Source of the DNA: Sipunculus nudus
Lineage: Eukaryota > Annelida > Sipuncula > Golfingiida > Sipunculidae
DNA length: 64,000 bases
Direction: 5' to 3'
NCBI GenBank assembly: GCA_026874595.1
Contig: CM049321.1
Span: 26,525,479-26,589,478, forward strand
Position numbers and translations under genes: made by a program
The notes under the pieces: model-generated
Seen by the model: only the letters and a program-made list of their open reading frames with translations
Database searches by the model: none
What the model was told of the DNA's origin: nothing
Part shown: positions 53,001 through 62,000 of the stretch, one piece after another
Layout of the letters: the number at the start of each line of letters is the position of its first letter
Position numbering within the stretch: the first letter of the stretch is position 1

Positions 53001-56000
53001 AGATAAAAAAGAACTTGGTTTTTACACATTTTCTTTAAACTGCTTCTATATACATCAGCTACACAGGGTTTCTGCCAGGGGAAAAAGTTGGTCCATTTTT
53101 CCTAAAGGGGGGTAAAGCTGTAAGGGCTAGCATGTTCAGGAAATTGCTAAACACTGTCTCGCTTGAATGAATTTTATGAACACTTGTGGGAGGCAGGACT
53201 CCAATTAGTGGCCTAAATTTTTATGGTTATGGAAATCCTGTCTACATTTTTTTAGAAAGTTCTGATGACACTTCAGTTTGTGAATTATTGTTTTGTGTGT
53301 GTTTTTGCAAATTTTAATGTCAGATGACTCAGCTTCCTTGTGTTCCAGAGACAAATCTTTTAAAGTCTAATGATTAAAGTGTCTTTTGAATGACTTTTCA
53401 CTCAGTATTAAGTCGTGCCCTCAAATATTTGCTATTCTTCTGTATAAAAATGATAAATTTAGTCATAATTCCTTAGATGTCAACAGGTTCGTATTTAATG
53501 TTAATGTCTTCTTGATAGTTGAGAGAAAGAGAAGCCCTCATGTGTATGCCACCCTTTCTGTATAAAAGTTATAAATTTAGTACTGAGAAGTCAACAGTTG
53601 TCTTATCTTTTATCTTCCTGATAGTGAGGTGAAGCAGAAGCCACAGGAGGAAGATGCAGAGTACAACTGGAAGGAGATGCTAAAGAAAGCAAAACCAGAG
53701 GAGTATGAAGCCATCGCTGAAGAGGAAGGGTTCGACCTCAAGACCGTCCTCATCCAGATGGAGGAGGAGAAGAAACCAGAAAAACGAGAGAAACCTGAAG
53801 AGGTTTGTAACCATTTTGTTAGTTTAAACAAGAGAAACCTGAAGAGGTTTGTAACAGTTTTGTTAGTTTAAACAAGAGAAACCTGAAGAGGTTTGTAACA
53901 GTTTTGTTAGTTTAAACAAGAGAAACCTGAAGAGGTTTGTAACAGTTTTGTTAGTTTAAACAAGAGAAACCTGAAGAGGTTTGTAACAGTTTTGTTAGTT
54001 TAAACAAGAGAAACCTGAAGAGGTTTGTAACCATTATGTTTGTTAAAAACAAGAGAAACCTGAAGAGGTTTGTAACCATTATGTTAGTTAAATCAAGAGA
54101 ATCCTGAAGAGGTTTGTAACCATTATGTTAGTTAAATCAAGAGAAACCTGAAGAGGTTTGTAACCATTATGTTAGTTAAATCAAGAGAATCCTGAAGAGG
54201 TTTGTACCCATTATGTTAGTTAAATCAAGAGAATCCTGAAGAGGTTTGTAACCATTATGTTAGTTAAATCAAGAGAATCCTGAAGAGGTTTGTAACCATT
54301 ATGTTAGTTAAATCAAGAGAATCCTGAAGAGGTTTGTAACCATTATGTTAGTTTAAACAAGAGAAACCTGAAGAGGTTTGTAACCATTATGTTAGTTAAA
54401 ACAAGAGAAACCTGAAGAGGTTTGTAACCATTATGTTAGTTAAAACAAGAGAAACCTGAAGAGGTTTGTAACCATTATGTTAGTTAAATCAAGAGAATCC
54501 TGAAGAGGTTTGTAACCATTATGTTAGTTTCAACAAGAGAAACCTGAAGAGGTTTGTAACCATTATGTTAGTTAAATCAAGAGAATCCTGAAGAGGTTTG
54601 TAACCATTATGTTAGTTAAATCAAGAGAATCCTGAAGAGGTTTGTAACCATTATGTTAGTTTAAACAAGAGAAACCTGAAGAGGTTTGTAACCATTATGT
54701 TAGTTAAAACAAGAGAAACCTGAAGAGGTTTGTAACCATTATGTTAGTTAAAACAAGAGAAACCTGAAGAGGTTTGTAACCATTATGTTAGTTAAATCAA
54801 GAGAATCCTGAAGAGGTTTGTAACCATTATGTTAGTTTCAACAAGAGAAACCTGAAGAGGTTTGTAACCATTATGTTAGTTTAAACAAGAGAAACCTGAA
54901 GAGGTTTGTAACAGTTTTGTTAGTTTAAACAAGAGAAACCTGAAGAGGTTTGTAACAGTTTTGTTAGTTTAAACAAGAGAAACCTGAAGAGGTTTGTAAC
55001 AGTTTTGTTAGTTTAAACAAGAGAAACCTAAAGAGGTTTGTAACCATTATGTTAGTTTACCTCCACTGGAAAATAATGTTCTGTTATTATTGAGCCATGC
55101 ATGCATTAACAAAATATTTCTTGCTGGTTGGTCTCTAATGGCCTTTTATCGTTATTCTTTCTTATTATCATGTTTAATAAAGTTCATTATATATTTTACA
55201 TATAATTATTACAATGATTATTCTATTGAATATACTGATTGAAATAAATTTATTTGATATGTAATATATGTATCATTTTTTGTATTTAGTTATATTTTAT
55301 ATATACTTGTAATAATAATTGTGCAGGTAATTATTGAAATATATATTATAAATATATGTATTATGTATTATATGAAGTCAAGTACATGTGTAAGTTCTGA
55401 TTGATAGAAAATAAAATTTGATTTATATTTTTACATTGGCATCATACTAAGCATGAGGTTATTTAAGATATTTTTATGCTCTTGTATATAAGAATATCTG
55501 TGTTGAAATAAGAATGTGATGTATTGTGTCTTCTTATCGGCAGCAGAATGTGCATTGGTAATTAACATTTTTTGTTGTTTGAACAGCTTCAGTTCGAGGA
55601 GTTTGAATCCAGATTTGAGGGACATGAGAAAATGGAGCTAGAGGAGAAGGCTGTCAAGAAAACCAAGAAGAAGAAGAAAGCTCCTAAAAAGGAGGAAGAA
55701 AAGGACAAATACCAGAGACCTGACAAAGAGGCTCCAGAGGAAGAAGCACCAGACGAGTCCAAGCTCAAAATACAAAAGGCTGAGGTAGGAATCCTTTATA
55801 TTATGATCTCAAAATACAGAGGGCTGAGGTAAGGATCATTTAAATTGTGATCTCAAAATATAGAGGGCTGAGGAAGGGATCCTTTAAAGTGTGATCTCAA
55901 AATGTGAAAGGCCGAGAAAGGGTTGTCTGTTTCAAAATTTCAAATCATTAAAGGTTTAGGTTTGCAGTGTCAACTATATCATGTTAATAGTATACAAAGA

Positions 56001-59000
56001 GACAGGGATAGATTATTTGCTTTAATCTCGAAACATTAAAAAAGTATAAGAGAAATAGCTTTACACATATCGTACTTCCTGCATTGTTAAATGTTGCCAT
56101 TCACATACTCTCCTCTTTGTTTCTTCATCATTGTACTGTTTTTAGTCATCTCTCAATCTTTGGACATCATCTCCCATTCCAGATGTAAAACCTCTCAGTA
56201 CACACATATAAATGATCTGGTCCTACCAGAAAAAATGATTATTTAAGCTGAAGAAGGCTCTAAATTTGCCTTTTCAGCATAGTAACCATGTTGTCTATTT
56301 ATCATGCATAGAGAAATAATACTTCTCAAATTATATTAATTCATAATATATTATTTTATTTCTCTTTTCATGCCTCTGTTTTAAGTAAGCATCATTTTAC
56401 ACATATATGTACATCGTTATACTAATTACTGTTTATTAAATTTGTTAACAGTGGAGATTTGTACGCGAGCTTGAAGATCAACACATTAAAGAAAATGACT
56501 ATGGCGTCTTTGAGTGTGAAGTCAGCAAACCCAAGTTCCCAGTGCAGTGGTTCATAAACGGCACAGAGGTGGAGCCTGGACCGAAATACCAAGTGTTTGC
56601 AGAGGGACCTGTACACAGGCTGGCTATTAACATGGCAAGAATCAAGGATGAGGGAGAGGTTACATGTCAGTTCAGAGATCTCACCTCCACAGCAAAGCTG
56701 ACTGTAGAGCGTGAGTATCATGGTGTTTAAAGTTCCATTTTCTCAGTATTTGCTTCATTTTAGTACCCTGCTGAAAAAAAGTTGGTCAATCCTTGATGTA
56801 ATTTTCATTTCCCACTTCTAATTTCAGCTTGGGAACATTTATTTATCTAAATCTGTCTGTCTAGATGTTCATCCATCACAGTTCATTTCTGGAATGAAAG
56901 TTTTCTAAAGTCGGTCATAATTCATTTATGTTTGGAACAATTGTTGCCCTTAGGTATAGCTTGGAAGGTATTGGTTTGGGTTGTCCATCGGTCATCCATC
57001 AACCAAAATCTACCCGACATTGTTTTCCAGATAACTTCAGTGAATATTATATGATTCCATCATAAAAAAAAATCTCTGCAGAATATTGAGTACATGTATT
57101 TCCTTCATAGATAATTTAATGTTGTACCTGCAAAGGTAGAGTACTGATGGAGGTCCAAGTAAGAAATATTAATTCCATGAATTCATGATTTATGCATTTC
57201 ATTAAACTTTGTTTCTTGTTTTTTTTATAATAAGGGTCATACCTTACGTCGTTTTCATTCAAATAAATTATTTCAAATGATGTTTTGTCTGTTGCTGACC
57301 CTTTTATGGCCATTAACTATCTTTAACATGAGTTGTGTAATTTGTATATAATAATTCTAAATTTGTAGGGTTGTATGCAGCATGGCTTTTTAGGTAGGCC
57401 TAGTGTGATCACGATTTCTTTGTCTGTTACAGCTGTGATCCCAGAGTTCACTGTAGCACTTGAAGATGAAACAGTTGCTGAACATGATGATGCCATATTT
57501 GTCTGTGAGCTAAATGAAGCTTTCCTCGAGGCCAAGTGGTTTATCAGTGACAAAGAGGTCAAACCCAGTGATAAGTATGAAATATCAAAGGATGGAAGGA
57601 CACGTAAGCTGGTCATAAAGGACTGCACCAAGAAAGATCAAGGTCCTGTCAAGGTCGTAGTGCGTGATGTTGAGAGCTCAGCAACCTTGACAGTTGAAGG
57701 TAAGTGTGATTGTGTTTGAGTGACATTATAATTATTTTTGTGTGTGTGTGTGCATTACTCTTTATTTTATTTTCAACAAAGAGATAAAATAAATTTCTTA
57801 AGATATGATTTAACTCAAATCATAGCTTAGATGCATGTAAGAGAGTTTGAATTGATTTAAATATGCATGTTATTTTTTATTATTTCTGCTTAAATACTAA
57901 TTCATCAAACTGATGGATTAGCATTTTACGTGTAGTGTTATTTGTGTGTTAGCTTTGATTGATTTCATTTGGGTTTTTTTTTCACTCCTTAGATGCCACT
58001 TTCCTTGGAGATTTGCCTGACTGTTTTATACAAGAGGGTCAGATAGCCGAGTTTGCATGTCGCATGTCAGACCCAGATGCTGATGTCATTTGGTTAAAAA
58101 ATGGGCATGAATTGCATGACAGTCGCTATGTCATATTCAAAGAGGAAACTGGACAGAGGCTTGTCATATACGACACAACACCTGAGGATAACGGTATGTT
58201 CTCAGTGGTCATGGCAACCACAGGAGAGACCCTGTCAGCAAATCTCACAATACAAGGTAAGCTTACAGAAACGCATACATGCAAACTTCAATTCAAATCA
58301 GTTTAATTTGCAAAATCTGATAAAACAATAAATATACACTCTGAATGACATGATGTTATTTAACTATTTTTTTGGCATGGTATTGTATGCTCAATTTTTT
58401 TTGGTAGTTCTTTTTATTGCATTGATCATTTATCTTTTAGTTTTAAGTACTTATTTGATACATTCTGCTTATATGCAATCTTATAGACGTATTTTCTTTA
58501 AATGCATCATGTTTAACACGTGAATGATTTAAGTTGGTAAAATTCTTAGTATTGAGTTATACTGAGTTTGCATGAGCATGATACCAAAGTAATGTAAATT
58601 AAACAAGGATGTTGTAAGTAAAATATACATTGCATGTCATGAATGAATGTTTTATTTACTTGTGTAGATTAGAACTGCATGCTGGTGATGGTCTTTTTCA
58701 CTTACTCTTAATCTCTAACCTACTTACTCTCTCTAATCTGTATCTAATATCTAACCTCACTTTCTACACTTACATTCCCCTACATTGTTGATTTTCATTA
58801 ATTTTATAAATCACAAATAATACTACCCTAGTGAATTAATCCCCAATATCTCAAATTATATAAAATTTAGCACCTAGTTCCATGCTTTTAGATTCATCCC
58901 CTACCCATTTAATGAAACTATTAGGCTGATGACAAAGATATTAGGATAGTGGGGTATCTCTAGATGAAAGATTTCCAGAAATCTTTGTGATCAATTCTTG

Positions 59001-62000
59001 ATTTTACTAGATTTCATCATGACATGATCATTTATTGAATCACTCAATGACCACAGCACTTTACTCCTCAATAGAGTGCACTTCATCCACTAGGCCAGCT
59101 GAACTCAGTTTGTAGTTAGTAGCAACTGTTGTCTTAGCAACTGACTCATCAAAGGATTTTTCAATCTGTCACCTAGCAACAGCTGGAAACCATGGCATTC
59201 TGGAGCATGATCACCAAGGTGATGATAGACCTCCCCGGGAGAGTGCAGACTCTCCATTTAGCAGCAGCGACCTGTGTGAGCATGGTGAAGTATCATTAGA
59301 TGACAGTGGTCATGGGACACTATATGTTACATATGGGCACAGCCTTCTGGAAGTTCCAGGAAAACCTCTTTCTGACAAGGAATCTATGGACACAAGGGAT
59401 GAGCTATCGTCAGTTGCTAGTTATGAGTGGATGGAGAGTGAAGGTGTACGAGCAAGTACACCTGATGTAAACACACATGCAGAGAACAGACCTACCCTGT
59501 CTAGACCACCCTGGTTAGGAGCTGAACATTCCATACAATATGGAGAAGTAGATATTAATGTTGTAGAAATACCAGTGGATTCATATTGGGATTCCCAAGA
59601 ATTGCAAGAGAATGAAGAATACCAAGATAAGCTCTCTGGGGATGAAGAATTTGTATGTCCTGCGGAAGAATTTTTACCCAAAGAGTTTGACCTTATTGAC
59701 TTTCCTGAAGGTCAGGAAGAAACTGACCTGGATTTCATGTTGCCAGATCCACGTGATGTACAAAATATAGAGGAGACACAGAATCTTGGAGATGGCCAAT
59801 CAGTGAATGAGCAGAGAGAACCGTCAATATTCCTGTGTCCAACCATTGCTCCACCCAGCTATAGTGCTACATATATCAGTGGACCTGGGTTAAGCATGAG
59901 AGATTTTGATATTCTAAATGATTCCTTCACAATGGAGCAGTCCGAGTTAAGTATCCATGATACATTGCTTCCCTTGTCTAGTCATGACATCAAAGATCAA
60001 GTTGAAACTGATAATTCTTTTCCATCACCAAATGCAGAGCCTTCTACACATAAAACACAAACAGAAACTCAAGAACTTAATTTTTCTCTAATGGACCAAG
60101 TATTAAATAGAAATGCAGAATTAAATATTCATGATTCTGAGCAGGTGACAATAAACACTGATGAACCTACAGGGGTAATTGTAACAGAATATGAAAAAGG
60201 ACACACCGGACAGGAATATGTGGTTTTAGCTACAGGGGAGCTTAACTTCATCAGTGAATCAAATGAGATGTATACCCCTGAGGGTAATGTACCAGAGGTT
60301 TCGATGGCAGGCTCAATACCTGGTCAAGTTACATATACAGGTCAGCCAGATACACTTATTATGCATGAGCAGGTGCAGACTGGTGATTTAGATACCAAGG
60401 GACCTGGAGGTGTGAGTTTAGATTCAGAGAGTAATAGAGCACATAGTCACAAGGAATCTATAAGTGCTGACCGCCAGATGACCATGTGGGGTTCAAACAC
60501 CCAGGAACCAGTAGCTGAAACTCTGCTTGACCAAATGACCGGTGCCACTGCTAATGACATGTCTGATTATGCAGGAGTCCTGAATTATGACACACCTAGA
60601 GAAGCTGACTCTGCCAGATCACCAGGTCTGCTGTTAGCAGAGAGCTTCATGCTTGTTGACCAAGAGAGATTTGGTCACGCCACCTTGGGACCTGGTTCAG
60701 TATTTGACATACATGAGGAATGTATGAGACCTTACCAAGATCGTACACAGAGAGAAATTATGGCAGTTTTACAGAGGAACAATTCTGCGGATAATGATAA
60801 TGACACAGTTCAAGTGGTCACTCACTGGAAAGATTTCTTCGAAGATGACACTGAAAGGTTTACATTAGCAGAGTTTCTAGGATTACAAATTACGCAAGCA
60901 GTTGAGGTTATATGGTTAGATGATAATGGAGTCGATCACAAAGCGTATGCCTACGGTAGACGACCTATTGTAGGCGGCACTGGGAGCAAGTGGAAGGTTA
61001 CGAAAGTGTATGTTGGAAAGCATGTGGTCAACTGGGATGTAAAGAGTAATGTCTACCTCCATATGTCTGGTGAGTTTATAACATATTCATACAGGGTTTC
61101 ATCTAGAAAGGTTGTCATGCTATATCCCATTTATCCTTTTACATCGCTTCAATTAAAAGCAGCATCTGCTGAAATAATGTAAATCTAATATGATATATAA
61201 GGGGATTCTTGGTAAGAGGAAAATTAAATAAGTTTTTTTTTATTATTTATTTTCATATTATGAAATATTTATAGATCATTTATAGATCTTCTTCCTTTAA
61301 CTAAAATATCTGAAACCCCCAGCTATATTATAAAATATTATTGGGTTTAAGGATGTGCAAGATGTGGAAAATATCAAACAATCCAATAAATTCATTTTAT
61401 TCCCTGCACCAACAAAATTATTTTCATTTCTTTTTCATTTGGAATACATATTTTCAGTGGTGCAATTAAGGGAAGAGTTTTTTTAGTATTCACCTTTTGG
61501 CAGTGGTACTTTAATTTGTTTGCCTTTTTGTATTCTGGTCTCCAGACTGTTTTGTAAATACCTGTAGTTCTGCAAAGGTTATATTTTGTTACTAAAGTCT
61601 GACTGGTATATTAATTGATTAATTGAATATTTTATGATGTTCTTTACTCCCTCACAATGCTACATGTTAATCATAAAAATAAACCATGGCTTTATCACTA
61701 GCACTGCATGGGTTTCAGAACCAGGGTAATTCATGGCAGTGATCAGTTATTTTAAAATTTAATTCACAAATAACCTGTAAATTTGCATGGTTAAAAACAA
61801 CAAGCAATTTAATTATAAGGCTTTAATTTGGCATCTGTGTTCTACTAAAGTGAATGTTTTAAAGTTTGGCTTTTTAATCTCTAATATTTGCTTTATTTCT
61901 GTTTTATATCAATATAAACTTTCCCTAAGGAATACATTATATTCATTTTGCCCCTGGCAGAGATTCCTGTAGAATTTACATCGGAAGCAGAAGACATAGT

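Larger units (their letters stand above)
56711..59176 (+). other. Introns between Ig domains 15, 16, 17 and the cassette exon
   Basis: 56711-57432, 57700-57992 and 58257-59176 are AT-rich with no recognised element. Confidence 0.5.
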
